From NCBI GenBank assembly GCA_024710405.1, contig JANJUV010000011.1, positions 174,572-238,571 of the forward strand: a stretch of DNA of 64,000 nucleotides. Reading direction: 5' to 3'. Shown here in pieces: positions 1-8,995 of this stretch; within the stretch, counting starts at the first letter, position 1, and every line of letters begins with the position of its first letter. Source of the stretch: Bacteroidales bacterium (GTDB lineage Bacteria; Bacteroidota; Bacteroidia; Bacteroidales; F082). Below the pieces are notes generated by a model that saw only the letters and a program-made list of their open reading frames with translations, was not told the origin of the DNA and searched no databases. The position numbers were made by a program, and so were the translations under genes.

Positions 1-53
1 CTCAATGAGCGACGTTATATGAAAAGCTAAGGCATATACTCAATATAGTAGAG

Positions 54-78
54 AAAACCCGGAAAAACCGGGTTTTTT
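54..78 (-). terminator. Rho-independent terminator of the barrel gene at 82-1362
   Basis: A 9-bp inverted repeat (54-62 with 68-76) with a 5-base loop sits four bases past the stop codon of the minus-strand gene. Both flanks are A/T rich (four As on the left, six Ts on the right), so it could also stop plus-strand transcription entering from the left edge. Confidence 0.75.
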
Positions 79-81
79 CGT

Positions 82-1362
82 TTATTGGTATGTGAGAAAC
101 ACTGGCTTAACAGTAAGTTGAAGCCAACCCCAATGAGCTGATTTTCGTGAATCCGTTTGTTGTAATAATTGAAGCGTACCAGTGGGCAACATGATTGAAT
201 AACCGCCATTAAGCGAAACCATCTGGCTGAATCGTAATCTGAACCATAGATCAATCTCTGAGCCTAAAGGATAGTCATAAAAGTTTACTGTTAATGAAGT
301 TGGATTGTTAACCCTGCTGTTTAATCTGAAATAGTGGTATTCGGCAATCAAGTTCAGTTTTTCATTCAATGTTAAGTCAACAACTGCATAGAAGTCGTTG
401 AGACCGCCGCCTCCGGTAGATTTTGGAAGGTTGCTGAAATAATCCATATAGCCATAAGTTGCGTGACGAACCCCATAATGCAAATCAAAGAGATTGTCGT
501 TTGATACATCCGTCAGTCTGTTGCCCGAAATTAGAGAAAAGCCGAATCCGGGCCTGATTCTGCCTTCCGAGCGGTCGGCACGTGCATTCAGATTCCAAGC
601 CCGAACGTTTGTTCCCTGTGCGTTTTTCCCGTTTTGGTGATAATAGCTAAACCAAGAATTAATCCCGGAATTCCGGTAACTGATATAAATGCCATAGCTT
701 CCCCTGACATATATTGTTTCAGAGGAATCATTTCTGGTAAAACCCGATCCAAGAGCAAGAATCGAAGCGTACAATGATGGAGTTAAATTATATTGAAACC
801 TTGCAAAACCAAGACTTTTCATCTTTCCTGAAGGATAAAATGCATCCAGATTAACATCGTTTTCGTTGTTGAATGACCATGCTGTCTGAAGTTGATATTT
901 CTCGTTGACAATACTGAACAAAACAGCATCATACTTAACACTGTTGTTGTTCCAGTTTCGGTTCGAAAGCAGCCGCGAATCGTCATAATCAAAGTATTGC
1001 CTTCCGACCTTCAGTGAAGCGTTCTTCAGAAACGACAATTCGATCCACGCCTCATTGAGGTCCAAACTGGACTGATCACCAAAAACCCCGGTTTTGTTGT
1101 AAATTTTTTCATCACCCCATATCCTTACATCCTGAATGCCCATTTTAGTCTTAAGCCAATCCTTTCGGTATTCGATCTGGAGTCTGCTTCGCTGGCCTGT
1201 TATAAAAACCGGACTACTGCTGCTGCCTGGCAATCCAGAATATCCATTTCTGAATTCACTTCTTATTCTGAATTCGCCGTCAATCCTTGTTTGCGCCCAA
1301 AGCTTCGGGCACAGCAGTAGAAGGAAGACCGCAAAGATTGTGGCACTGATTGATTTCATCAT
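82..1362 (-). CDS. Alginate-export-like outer-membrane beta-barrel protein
   Basis: A 426-residue exported protein with a signal peptide of about 24 residues ending in a WAQ cleavage motif. The mature part has alternating polar and aromatic strands typical of a porin and resembles the alginate export (AlgE-like) domain: an early RSRLQIEY-type strand, the segment GIQDVRIWGD, and LKVGRQYFDYDDSRLL. It ends in the aromatic-rich strand expected for outer-membrane insertion. Members of this family form outer-membrane channels; in Bacteroidota the substrate is rarely known, so I do not infer alginate transport. It is a single gene, divergent from the thioredoxin pair that begins at 1514, and has its own terminator. 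A Bacteroidota-type -7 motif lies just upstream at 1389-1396. Confidence 0.8.
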   Translation of the reverse strand: MMKSISATIFAVFLLLLCPKLWAQTRIDGEFRIRSEFRNGYSGLPGSSSSPVFITGQRSRLQIEYRKDWLKTKMGIQDVRIWGDEKIYNKTGVFGDQSSLDLNEAWIELSFLKNASLKVGRQYFDYDDSRLLSNRNWNNNSVKYDAVLFSIVNEKYQLQTAWSFNNENDVNLDAFYPSGKMKSLGFARFQYNLTPSLYASILALGSGFTRNDSSETIYVRGSYGIYISYRNSGINSWFSYYHQNGKNAQGTNVRAWNLNARADRSEGRIRPGFGFSLISGNRLTDVSNDNLFDLHYGVRHATYGYMDYFSNLPKSTGGGGLNDFYAVVDLTLNEKLNLIAEYHYFRLNSRVNNPTSLTVNFYDYPLGSEIDLWFRLRFSQMVSLNGGYSIMLPTGTLQLLQQTDSRKSAHWGWLQLTVKPVFLTYQ

Positions 1363-1388
1363 TTTTTAGTTTGGTTAAAGCACTAGTG

Positions 1389-1396
1389 CAAAGTTA
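1389..1396 (-). promoter_or_regulatory. Putative -7 element (TAnnTTTG) for the 82-1362 gene
   Basis: On the minus strand this reads TAACTTTG, matching the Bacteroidota -7 consensus TAnnTTTG, about 27 bases before the start codon. I see no clear TTTG at the -33 position, so this is a half-match only. Confidence 0.45.
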
Positions 1397-1513
1397 GTCA
1401 CTTCATGATTTTTTTTCGGTCATTTTTTTCCATTTAAGCAGCTGATTAAAGAACATTTCGTATTCGTCTTTGTTAAAGTATTGTTATTTAACAAAAATTA
1501 GAATCAACTTTTT

Positions 1514-2017
1514 GTGAAGCCATTTACATTTGTGCCTGTGAAGCTAAAATTTGTCATTATACTGTTAATGATTTTCACTGTAAATGGGTTACATGCTCAG
1601 GTAAGGGTTTACGGTTTTGATGAACTGAAGCCTCTTCTCAATCAACAGAATGACACAACTTATGTGATCAATTTTTGGGCCACATGGTGCGCTCCCTGCG
1701 TAAAGGAACTACCCGACTTCGAAAAAATCAATGCGCAGTTTTCTGCCCAAAAATTCAGAATGATTCTGGTTAGTCTGGATTTTAAACGGTCGCTTGAAAC
1801 ACGCCTCATACCTTTTGTGCGTGAGAAAAATCTTAAAGCAGAAGTAATTATGCTGCACGAGCCTGACGCAAACTCATGGATTGACAAAGTTGATCCGAAA
1901 TGGACAGGTGCAATTCCGGCAACCTTGATTTACAACAAGGATTTCAGAGATTTTCTGGAGGGATCTTACACTTATGATGAACTTTATAATATTATTATCA
2001 ATAACTTAAAACAATAG
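1514..2017 (+). CDS. TlpA-like periplasmic thioredoxin
   Basis: A thiol-disulfide oxidoreductase of about 160 residues. The redox motif WCAPC lies in the context INFWATWCAPCVKELP, the usual TlpA/ResA start of the thioredoxin fold, and a cis-proline segment (GAIPATLIY) follows near residue 136. A hydrophobic N-terminus ending in HAQ looks like a signal peptide, so it probably acts in the periplasm. No ATG is available: GTG at 1514 gives 167 residues, while GTG at 1538 gives a more typical signal peptide (MKLKFVIILL...). I prefer 1538 on signal-peptide shape but list the longer frame. It lies five bases before another thioredoxin-fold gene, so the two are probably one transcript. Confidence 0.85.
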   Translation: MKPFTFVPVKLKFVIILLMIFTVNGLHAQVRVYGFDELKPLLNQQNDTTYVINFWATWCAPCVKELPDFEKINAQFSAQKFRMILVSLDFKRSLETRLIPFVREKNLKAEVIMLHEPDANSWIDKVDPKWTGAIPATLIYNKDFRDFLEGSYTYDELYNIIINNLKQ

Positions 2018-2022
2018 AGACC

Positions 2023-2625
2023 ATGAAAAATTCGCTCGTTATTTTATTCCTGTCTTTTCTTTCGCTGAACCTGATTGCTCAGGGGTATAGTGTTGGTGAC
2101 AAAGCCGCCGATTTTAAGCTTCTTAATGTTGACGGTAACTATGTTCAACTTTCAGATTATGAAGATGCAAAAGGTTTTATTGTAATTTTTACCTGTAATC
2201 ATTGCCCTTATTCCATCGCCTATGAAGACAGAATTAATGATCTGAACCGCATGTTTGCGCACGAGGGTTATCCGGTTATTGCCATCAACCCTAACGATTC
2301 TGTTGTGCAGCCTCAGGACAGCTATTCCAAAATGATTGTCAGGGCACGTGAAAAGTCGTTTGGTTTTCCCTACCTGCTCGATGCCACTCAGGAAGTATTC
2401 AGAGAATATGGCGCTACCCGTACACCACATGTTTATTTGTTAAATCGCGAGGAAGAGTCTTTGGTAGTCAGGTATATAGGGGCTATTGACAACAATTATG
2501 AAGATGCCGCTAAAGCTACTGAGAAATATGTCGAGTCGGCGATAAACAGTTTGAAAGCCGGTGAAAAGCCCGAACCCGATTTCACTAAAGCAATTGGCTG
2601 TACCATCAAAGTACGGAAATCATAA
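2023..2625 (+). CDS. Exported thioredoxin/peroxiredoxin-like protein with CNHCP motif
   Basis: A 200-residue AhpC/TSA-like redoxin. After a signal peptide (about 19 residues, ending IAQ) the domain begins with a redoxin pattern (VGDKAADFKLLNVDG). It has the variant redox motif TCNHCPYS instead of WCxxC, and RTPHVYLL as the cis-Pro loop. Proteins with this CNHCP motif are usually annotated only as thioredoxin family proteins; the substrate is unknown. The start lies five bases after the TlpA-like gene, which suggests co-transcription and related roles in periplasmic thiol chemistry. A late cysteine (AIGCTIKV) near residue 193 may be part of the redox relay. Confidence 0.82.
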   Translation: MKNSLVILFLSFLSLNLIAQGYSVGDKAADFKLLNVDGNYVQLSDYEDAKGFIVIFTCNHCPYSIAYEDRINDLNRMFAHEGYPVIAINPNDSVVQPQDSYSKMIVRAREKSFGFPYLLDATQEVFREYGATRTPHVYLLNREEESLVVRYIGAIDNNYEDAAKATEKYVESAINSLKAGEKPEPDFTKAIGCTIKVRKS

Positions 2626-2727
2626 TTCTCCTTCAGCTTATTTGGGACCTATTAAAGATGTAGCAATTTTCAGGCTGCCTTGATTCATAAAGATCTGCAG
2701 CCTGTTTCTCGTTTTATAGATTGCCTG

Positions 2728-2760
2728 TTTGTCACAAAACACGGAATATGTCTATTTTTG
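2728..2760 (+). promoter_or_regulatory. Bacteroidota-type promoter for the M3 peptidase gene
   Basis: A near-perfect match to the phylum consensus: TTTG at 2728-2731, a 21-base spacer, and TATTTTTG (TAnnTTTG) at 2753-2760. Transcription should begin near 2767, ten bases before the ATG at 2777, which rules out the longer reading frame that opens at 2729. Confidence 0.8.
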
Positions 2761-2776
2761 CCGAAAAATTCAGAAA

Positions 2777-4894
2777 ATGATCAAATTCAGTCACATCACA
2801 ATGTTGCTTTTATCATTGGTAGCGGTTTCATGCAGTCAGCCGCAACAAGTTAACTCGGAACGTCAGAATCCTTTTTTTACACCTTTTTCGACCCCTTACG
2901 GTCTCCCGCCATTTGATGAAATAGAATATGGAGACTATTTGCCTGCTTTTGAGAAGGGTATTGAAGAACAGAAATCCGAAATCCAGTTGATCGTTTCGGA
3001 TACCAGTGCTCCCGACTTTTTCAATACAATAGAGGCACTGGAGTTGAGCGGCGAATTGCTTTCCCGGGTGAGTAATGTGTTTTTCAACATTAACTCTTCG
3101 CTGACAAATGATTCGGTTCAGGCCATTGCGCGTGAGGCTTCGGCAATGTTAGCACGGCACACCGACGATATTAACCTTAATGATGGTTTATTTAAGAAAA
3201 TAGTAACGGTTTGGGAAAGGCGTGATGAAGCCAATCTTACCGCAGAACAGATGATGCTGCTCGATAAAACATACAAACGTTTTATCCGGGGAGGCGCTAT
3301 GCTTGATGCAGCGTCCAAAGAGCAACTGCGTAAAATTAATGAGGAATTATCTATACTTTCTCTTACTTTTGGCGAGAACGTATTGGCCGAAACCAATCGT
3401 TTTCAACTTATTGTTGAACACGAAGACGAACTTTCCGGCATACCCATTGCCTTCAGAAATGCAGCTGCAGAAGCAGCAACAAATGCCGGTTTGCAGGGAA
3501 AATGGCTTTTTACACTTCAGAAGCCTTCATTGTTGCCTGTGTTGCAGTATGCATCGAATCGCGATCTGCGCGAAAAAGTGTTTAAAGGCTATATCATGAG
3601 GGGCGATAACAACGATGAATATGACAATAAAAAGATCGTGGCGCGTACGGCTGCTCTGAGGGCAATGAAAGCCTCTCTGCTGGGTTACACCAATCATGCA
3701 GCATTTGTGCTGGAGCAAAATATGGCCGAGACACCAGAGAAAGTGAATGAATTCATTGATGCCCTTTTGAAGGCAGCCATACCTATTGCAGTAAAAGAAG
3801 CCGGAAACCTTCAGAAAATTATAGATAAGAGAGGAGAAAACATCACTCTTGAGCCATGGGATTGGTGGTATTATGCAGAGATTCTCCGAAAAGAGCAGTA
3901 CGATCTTGATGAGGAACAGCTCAGACCATATTTCAAATTAGAGAATGTCAGGGATGGAGTTTTTGCACTTGCAGGAAAACTATGGGGGTTGAAATTCATT
4001 CCCAGAGCAGATTTGCCTAAGTATCATCCTGATGTTGAAGTATATGAAGTGACTGAATCAGATGGCAGGCATTTGGGAATTTTATACAAGGACTTTTTTC
4101 CCCGCGACTCGAAACGGGGTGGAGCCTGGATGAACAGCTACAGAAAACAATCACGTGCCGGAGGCCGTGAGGTTAGCCCTGTAATCACAACCAATTACAA
4201 TTTTACAGCACCCTCAGGTGATATGCCGGCATTACTTAGTTGGGACGAAGTGAGTACGTTATTTCATGAAATGGGCCATGCGCTGCACGGACTGCTGTCA
4301 AACTGCACCTATAATTCGCTTAGTGGTACAGCCGTATCCCGTGATTTTGTCGAACTTCCCTCACAAATCATGGAGAACTGGGCATCAGAACCTGAGGTGC
4401 TTGAGTTGTTCGCGCGTCATTATATCACCGGCGAAGTCATTCCTTCTGAGTTGATTGCCAAAATGGAACAAAGCAGTACCTTTAACCAGGGCTTTGCTAT
4501 GGCAGAGTTTCTTTCGGCAGCAAAACTGGATATGGACTGGCATGTCAGTGACACGATTGAAGAATCTGATGTGATTGTGTTTGAAAATAACTCCTTGCAG
4601 CGTGCAGGACTCATCCCTCAAATTGTTGTGCGTTACAGAAGTACCTATTTCAGCCATATTTTTTCCGGTGGATATTCAGCCGGTTATTATAGCTATATTT
4701 GGTCTGAGGTGCTTGATTCAGATGCCTTTGAGGCCTTTAAGGAAACAGGTCTTTTTGATGCCGAGACAGCATTACGTTTCAGAAGAACCATTCTGGAAAA
4801 AGGTGGTACAGAAGATCCAATGGATATGTATGTATCGTTCAGGGGTAGAGAACCAAAACAGGATGCGTTGCTCCGAAAACGTGGACTTAAATAG
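2777..4894 (+). CDS. dcp: M3-family peptidyl-dipeptidase (Dcp-like) lipoprotein
   Basis: A zinc metallopeptidase of 705 residues in the M3/thimet oligopeptidase family, which cleaves short peptides; bacterial Dcp removes C-terminal dipeptides. The zinc site HEMGH falls at about residues 497-501, and the family helix pattern FVELPSQIMENWA follows with the third zinc ligand. A C-terminal segment (HIFSGGYSAGYYSYIWSE) is typical of the family's substrate-binding region. The N-terminus (MIKFSHITMLLLSLVAVSC) is a lipoprotein signal with the lipobox VSC, so the enzyme is probably periplasmic and membrane-anchored. The start at 2777 is set by the upstream promoter. Length is normal for the family. 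Confidence 0.93.
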   Translation: MIKFSHITMLLLSLVAVSCSQPQQVNSERQNPFFTPFSTPYGLPPFDEIEYGDYLPAFEKGIEEQKSEIQLIVSDTSAPDFFNTIEALELSGELLSRVSNVFFNINSSLTNDSVQAIAREASAMLARHTDDINLNDGLFKKIVTVWERRDEANLTAEQMMLLDKTYKRFIRGGAMLDAASKEQLRKINEELSILSLTFGENVLAETNRFQLIVEHEDELSGIPIAFRNAAAEAATNAGLQGKWLFTLQKPSLLPVLQYASNRDLREKVFKGYIMRGDNNDEYDNKKIVARTAALRAMKASLLGYTNHAAFVLEQNMAETPEKVNEFIDALLKAAIPIAVKEAGNLQKIIDKRGENITLEPWDWWYYAEILRKEQYDLDEEQLRPYFKLENVRDGVFALAGKLWGLKFIPRADLPKYHPDVEVYEVTESDGRHLGILYKDFFPRDSKRGGAWMNSYRKQSRAGGREVSPVITTNYNFTAPSGDMPALLSWDEVSTLFHEMGHALHGLLSNCTYNSLSGTAVSRDFVELPSQIMENWASEPEVLELFARHYITGEVIPSELIAKMEQSSTFNQGFAMAEFLSAAKLDMDWHVSDTIEESDVIVFENNSLQRAGLIPQIVVRYRSTYFSHIFSGGYSAGYYSYIWSEVLDSDAFEAFKETGLFDAETALRFRRTILEKGGTEDPMDMYVSFRGREPKQDALLRKRGLK

Positions 4895-4908
4895 ATCAAC
4901 AAAACGTG

Positions 4909-4946
4909 CAAAAAAAATGGTGGCCTTTTCATAAACAGGCCACCAT
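4909..4946 (-). terminator. Bidirectional terminator between converging genes
   Basis: A perfect 9-bp stem (4917-4925 with 4938-4946) carries a run of seven Ts on the minus strand, serving the small gene at 4968-5168. The weaker T-rich right flank can also end the peptidase transcript. Confidence 0.8.
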
Positions 4947-4967
4947 TATTATTTGACAAAGGTGATG

Positions 4968-5168
4968 TTAGAATTCATCATCCTCATCTGCCTCCGGATC
5001 CCCATCCAGAAGTGAATCGAAATCATCATAAGGCTCCTCATCATCCAGCGGATCGTATATACTTAACTTACGGTCACGTTTCTGCATGGTTTTTTTAACA
5101 GGTTTTTTGATGACTTCCTCACTAAACTTGTCGTGATGTGGGTGAGGCTTCTTCTTTACCGGTTTCAT
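4968..5168 (-). CDS. Small charged protein of unknown function
   Basis: A 66-residue protein with a split charge pattern: a basic, His- and Lys-rich first half (KPVKKKPHPHHDKF, KKPVKKTMQKRDRK) and a strongly acidic second half (DPLDDEEPYDDFDSLLDGDPEADEDDEF). No signal peptide or membrane segment. I do not recognise a named family. It is probably real because it has its own strong terminator and does not overlap another gene. It is likely disordered, and a nucleic-acid- or ribosome-associated role would be speculation. Confidence 0.6.
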   Translation of the reverse strand: MKPVKKKPHPHHDKFSEEVIKKPVKKTMQKRDRKLSIYDPLDDEEPYDDFDSLLDGDPEADEDDEF

Positions 5169-5511
5169 CTTATTGTTGATTATTTGTTCAGTTGATATTT
5201 AGTTCCACAATGAGTTTCATTTACCAACAACCCAGCATGAACGACCGGTATTAATAAAACACCAACTGATGTTTGTATCAGCTGCGGGGAGTAGTTTACC
5301 GTTAAGCAAGCAATGGGTGTCATGGCGACCTGGTGGGCTGAGCTGGGTCTTGTCTTTAACTAACTGATATTGTCAGATTTAAAAATTTTAGACTGCAATA
5401 ATAGCGATTTCCTTTATGTGCAAGCAAGAAAAATGTAATTTTTTTTATAAAAACATAAGTTTCAGAATGACAATAGCTTAATAATGATGTAAAATGAAAA
5501 CTTGCCTGCAT
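5169..5511. other. Intergenic stretch without a recognised gene
   Basis: About 340 bases between the small charged gene and the tRNA terminator. It must hold the promoter of the 4968-5168 gene. I see no tRNA, no recognisable ncRNA core and no convincing ORF. A segment around 5260-5345 is richer in G than its surroundings, with several short inverted repeats. Confidence 0.5.
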
Positions 5512-5540
5512 AAAAGAAAAAACCGGGAGTTGTTCCCGGC
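5512..5540 (-). terminator. Terminator of the tRNA-Arg gene
   Basis: Stem CCGGGA/TCCCGG (5523-5528 with 5534-5539) followed on the minus strand by a T-rich tract. It lies a few bases past the 3' end of the tRNA. Confidence 0.75.
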
Positions 5541-5546
5541 TTACAG

Positions 5547-5619
5547 TGACTCCGAAGGGACTCGAACCCCCAACCCTCAGAACCGGAATCTGATATTCTA
5601 TCCATTGAACTACGGAGCC
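5547..5619 (-). tRNA. tRNA-Arg (anticodon CCG)
   Basis: A 73-base cloverleaf on the minus strand. The acceptor stem GGCTCCG pairs with CGGAGTC (one G-U pair), the anticodon stem TCAGA/TCTGA encloses the loop TTCCGGT with anticodon CCG, and the T arm contains GTTCGAGTC. The discriminator base is A and CCA is not encoded. It reads the CGG arginine codon. Confidence 0.93.
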
Positions 5620-5680
5620 AAAATGGGCTGCAAAAATAGAAAAACCGGCCGACAGTTGCAAGTTTGTTGCGTTTCAGAGG

Positions 5681-6694
5681 CTATTGTTCCATTATTAATA
5701 AACGATGATGTATTAGTTGACCAATATTTATCCGTACAATATACATGCCCGTTGTCAGATGATTGAGGTTTATAATTTCTTCAGGATCAGCAGACTTTCT
5801 TAGAATCATTTGTCCTTCAACTGTATATACCTCGATTTGGGTGTCAAGGGTCGATAATTGATCAGTTAGATGTATCATGCCTTTGCTCGGATTGGGGAAG
5901 AAAAGCTGATGCGGGGACTTGTCTCCGTGCAGTGATGTCAGGCATTGGTGTTCAACTGTTTCACGACTGTCGCATCCGGAGGCATTCAGCTTGATATCGG
6001 CCAATCCACCGTCTGCCAGATAATTGCAAATACTTGCCACGCTACAGAAACTCAAATTTTCAGAAAATCTGATTTTCACGTCAGAAATCGAATGATGATT
6101 AATGTTGTCGAGACCTTTAAGGCTCATCAGTTGCGGATTGTTGTCGAATATGAGATTCCCTCTTATTTCAATGAGTTTCCTAAGCCCTGTAATATCGTTC
6201 AGGTTTGAATTGTTGAATACGAGGAGAAATCCTCCTGTTTTCTCAAGGTTTTCAAGGCCGTCAAAACTAAGAAGCGAAGGGTTTGAGGAGATTTGTACCG
6301 ACCCATTGATTTCAATCAATGAATTCAGGCCTTCAAGGCTGTTTAATCCTTCATTACCCGAGATGTTCAAGCCAAAGATGTGGTCTGCGTTTCTGCCAAT
6401 ATATTCCAGATTTTCGAGGCCCGATAATGATTGCAGTTGTTTAGTACCAACGATTTGAAGATCCTTCCTGATCACGTTTATTTGTGACAAGCCATTGAGG
6501 TTGTTGATATTAATTCCTTCAATGAAAACTGCACCCAGTATTTCGGAACAACCTTCATACAGTTGTGCAAATAAATCGATCTGTTCCTGACTACTAAATG
6601 TTATTCCCTCGGGCAGGCAACTGTTCTGTGCTTTAACTGAATGTGAGCAAGATATCAGACAAACTGCTATGATAGAAAATATGATTTTGCTCAT
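5681..6694 (-). CDS. Secreted leucine-rich-repeat protein with T9SS sorting domain
   Basis: A 337-residue secreted protein. The start at 6694 gives a clean signal peptide (MSKIIFSIIAVCLISC...KAQ). Residues about 50-220 hold degenerate leucine-rich repeats of the receptor-L/BspA kind (LSGLENLEYIG, LEGLNSLIEING, FDGLENLEKTG, ITGLRKLIEIRG, LKGLDNIN), then a Cys-containing stretch. The last 75 residues form a type A T9SS C-terminal domain: FFPNPSKGMIHL, IEVYTVEGQMIL, LTTGMYIVRI. It should be exported by T9SS and attached to the surface or released. The repeats suggest protein or surface binding; the ligand is unknown. Confidence 0.85.
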   Translation of the reverse strand: MSKIIFSIIAVCLISCSHSVKAQNSCLPEGITFSSQEQIDLFAQLYEGCSEILGAVFIEGININNLNGLSQINVIRKDLQIVGTKQLQSLSGLENLEYIGRNADHIFGLNISGNEGLNSLEGLNSLIEINGSVQISSNPSLLSFDGLENLEKTGGFLLVFNNSNLNDITGLRKLIEIRGNLIFDNNPQLMSLKGLDNINHHSISDVKIRFSENLSFCSVASICNYLADGGLADIKLNASGCDSRETVEHQCLTSLHGDKSPHQLFFPNPSKGMIHLTDQLSTLDTQIEVYTVEGQMILRKSADPEEIINLNHLTTGMYIVRINIGQLIHHRLLIMEQ

Positions 6695-6771
6695 TAGGCC
6701 AAACCATTGACGAATCTGATCACAAATGTTCACCTGCATAAAAATACGAAACGTTTACACCGTATTGTTTT

Positions 6772-8061
6772 CTAGAAACTGTATATCACTGATGCAAGAA
6801 GCCTTGCGTTGCCAACCAATTCATATTGAGTTACTCTGCCTTTTTCGTCAATATTGTACACTCCGTTTTGGTCTTTGGTGCTGTAGGCAGCAACAGTGTA
6901 TTCCAGTTCTGCGGCAAACTTCAGTTTTCCTGCTGTGATAACATATCTGGGCGACAATCTGTAGACATGATGGATGTTTAATCCCCTTGTTTTGGTTGGC
7001 GGTTCGCTGTTCAGATATGCTTTGTCAGCTCCAAGATTTTCTGAGTATCCGGCAAAAAGCCCTATTTCATGAGAGCCTTTACTGGTTTGTAGTTCAAGCC
7101 ATGCCGATATGTTATTCAATGGGGTATAGCTTTTCTGGCCCGTGATGGTATCAGTAATATCGTGTGTCAGGTATCCGCCCATCATCACCAGATCGGTCAG
7201 GTTCTGGCCGTAAACAACCTGTGCTTTCATGACAAACGATTTGTGCTGGTATTTCGTAAAAGCCATATAAGCCACAGATCCAAAACGTTCATCAACAGCA
7301 TATTCGGTATTGCCTACTTTGCTGCTTAAACGTGGCTTGACAATTTTGTATTCTGCACCTATCCCACTGATCAATAACCGGCCATTCGATTCGTCTTTTG
7401 AAGCATAGTGGATTTGAGCATTAAGATCGGGAAGGCCTGAATTCCGCAACTCAAGTGCACCGCCGATATTGGTGAAATCCCGCTGTGAATTAATTGCGCC
7501 AATTAACCTGAACTTATTGACAGTTTGTGTGACTCTAATTTGCGGATTGCGTGAAAATGGCTGAAAAGGAGAACCTGTGTTGAATGATATTACTCCCGGA
7601 AAACACTCTGCTACAAAAAGCGGATGCCAATACTGTCCGGTGAGCAGTTCTGTATTTTTCCAGTTAAGTTTTATGACGGCATGCCTTAACCTGAAACCAT
7701 TTAAATCAGCAAAGTTTTGGTTTTCATTTCCAAAAAAATCAGCTTCAACCAATCCGGATGTCCTGGCACCAAAGGCATCAGGCCCCGTTAGTTTCCAGGT
7801 AAGCCTTGTTTGTATGGACAGAAAGTTGAAATTGAGCTTGTTGTTTATTATTTCGCCGTTTGCATCTTTAATATTATTGGCAGGATAAAGTAGAAAATCG
7901 CCTTCTCTGATAGAAACAGTCTCGTGGGTATCGAAGAAGAAGTCGTTTTTAATAAAGCCACTGAAATGACTTGAAATGATTGGTTTTTCCTGTTGCTGGG
8001 CGACGAGGGCAGAAATTCCTGCATTCATAAACAACAAAACAAGGATAACTTTGCGGTTCAT
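6772..8061 (-). CDS. Outer-membrane beta-barrel protein, unknown substrate
   Basis: A 429-residue exported protein. The start at 8061 places a typical signal peptide first (MNRKVILVLLFMNAGISALVAQ). The body is made of alternating amphipathic strands with many aromatic residues and ends RLLASVIYSF, a terminal aromatic typical of BamA-dependent barrels. It resembles the porin-like proteins of Bacteroidota (segments LLTGQYWHPLFV and VRVTQTV-like strands), but I cannot name a family. It follows the LRR gene on the same strand with a gap of about 75 bases; a functional link is not evident. Confidence 0.7.
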   Translation of the reverse strand: MNRKVILVLLFMNAGISALVAQQQEKPIISSHFSGFIKNDFFFDTHETVSIREGDFLLYPANNIKDANGEIINNKLNFNFLSIQTRLTWKLTGPDAFGARTSGLVEADFFGNENQNFADLNGFRLRHAVIKLNWKNTELLTGQYWHPLFVAECFPGVISFNTGSPFQPFSRNPQIRVTQTVNKFRLIGAINSQRDFTNIGGALELRNSGLPDLNAQIHYASKDESNGRLLISGIGAEYKIVKPRLSSKVGNTEYAVDERFGSVAYMAFTKYQHKSFVMKAQVVYGQNLTDLVMMGGYLTHDITDTITGQKSYTPLNNISAWLELQTSKGSHEIGLFAGYSENLGADKAYLNSEPPTKTRGLNIHHVYRLSPRYVITAGKLKFAAELEYTVAAYSTKDQNGVYNIDEKGRVTQYELVGNARLLASVIYSF

Positions 8062-8217
8062 ATCGTTTTGATTTTTGGTTATATTATGCAAAGGAAAAAA
8101 AATTAACTGTGTTTCAGACATGTGTCCGAAAAAAGTAACATGACACTATTCTGTTGGAGAATAATGCGCGAGCAAAAAAAAATAGCTAAAATCAATGAGT
8201 CAATTTGAAAATAGATT

Positions 8218-8225
8218 TACTTTTG
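8218..8225 (+). promoter_or_regulatory. Putative -7 element for the SRPBCC gene
   Basis: TACTTTTG matches TAnnTTTG about 60 bases upstream of the ATG at 8285. No good -33 TTTG is seen at the expected distance. Confidence 0.45.
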
Positions 8226-8284
8226 AGAGACATTTTTATGTATCAGTCAACCGTATTCAATTTATTAATCAAAATCACACGCAC

Positions 8285-8881
8285 ATGAAAAAGTTTTTAA
8301 TAATCCTTTTGATAATTCTTGGCATAATCCTGATGATACCTGCTTTGATGCCGAAGAGTTTTTTGGTCGAGCGTCAGGTGGTCATTAACAAACCGGTCGA
8401 AATGGTGTTTCCGTTTGTGAAATCTTTGAAGGGCCAAGATGAATGGAGTGTTTGGGGTTCAATGGATCCCAATATGATAAACGAATACAGAGGAGAAGAT
8501 GGCACGGTTGGTTTTATTTCGGCCTGGGAAGGAAACGAAGATGTTGGAAAAGGTGAACAGGAAATTATTGCCATTGAAAATAATAAACGAGTAGACTTTG
8601 AGCTCCGGTTTATGAAACCTTGGGAAGCAACAAACAAAGCCTGGATGACTGTTGATCCGGCTCCGGATGGCGCCACAACAGTAAAATGGGGAATTAGCGG
8701 TAGTATGCCTTATCCGATGAATGCAATGATGCTGTTATTTAATATGGAGAAAAACATTGGAGATGATTTTGATCAAGGATTATTGAATCTCAAACAAATG
8801 ATCGAAGCCTTACCAGCAGTACCTTTTGATAGCATTATAGAGTTTCCTGATGAAATTCCGGCAGAGACTTCGGTTGAATAA
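8285..8881 (+). CDS. SRPBCC-family (START-like) membrane-anchored protein
   Basis: A 198-residue protein with one N-terminal hydrophobic helix (MKKFLIILLIILGIILMIP) followed by an SRPBCC/polyketide-cyclase-like fold: FLVERQVVINKPVEMVFPFV, DEWSVWGSMDPNM, GFISAWEGNEDVGKGEQEI, and W-rich strands ending in a C-terminal helix (DDFDQGLLNLKQMIEAL). Such domains bind hydrophobic ligands; this subgroup has no defined role. The start at 8285 is chosen because it gives the membrane helix at once; upstream in-frame sequence contains the putative promoter. It is a single gene with a terminator downstream. Confidence 0.8.
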   Translation: MKKFLIILLIILGIILMIPALMPKSFLVERQVVINKPVEMVFPFVKSLKGQDEWSVWGSMDPNMINEYRGEDGTVGFISAWEGNEDVGKGEQEIIAIENNKRVDFELRFMKPWEATNKAWMTVDPAPDGATTVKWGISGSMPYPMNAMMLLFNMEKNIGDDFDQGLLNLKQMIEALPAVPFDSIIEFPDEIPAETSVE

Positions 8882-8919
8882 GATTTGACGTAAAAGTTGC
8901 TCATGCCCTCACCGCCAAT

Positions 8920-8946
8920 CCGGTCTGTTTATAGGCCGGTTTTTTT
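8920..8946 (+). terminator. Terminator after the SRPBCC gene
   Basis: Stem CCGGTC (8920-8925) with GGCCGG (8934-8939), an 8-base loop, then seven Ts. Confidence 0.85.
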
Positions 8947-8995
8947 GTTGTCCGGGCATTTTGAATATTTCTTGCTATTGAGAATGGATATAAAT

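Noticed and set aside
5180..5323. A 47-codon minus-strand reading frame in the intergenic stretch before the tRNA
   Set aside because: No ribosome site, no family pattern, no conserved start context; length is within chance for this composition.
5260..5345. Possible structured RNA in the G-richer part of the intergenic stretch
   Set aside because: I checked for SRP RNA, tmRNA and RNase P core motifs by eye and found none; the short inverted repeats alone are not enough.
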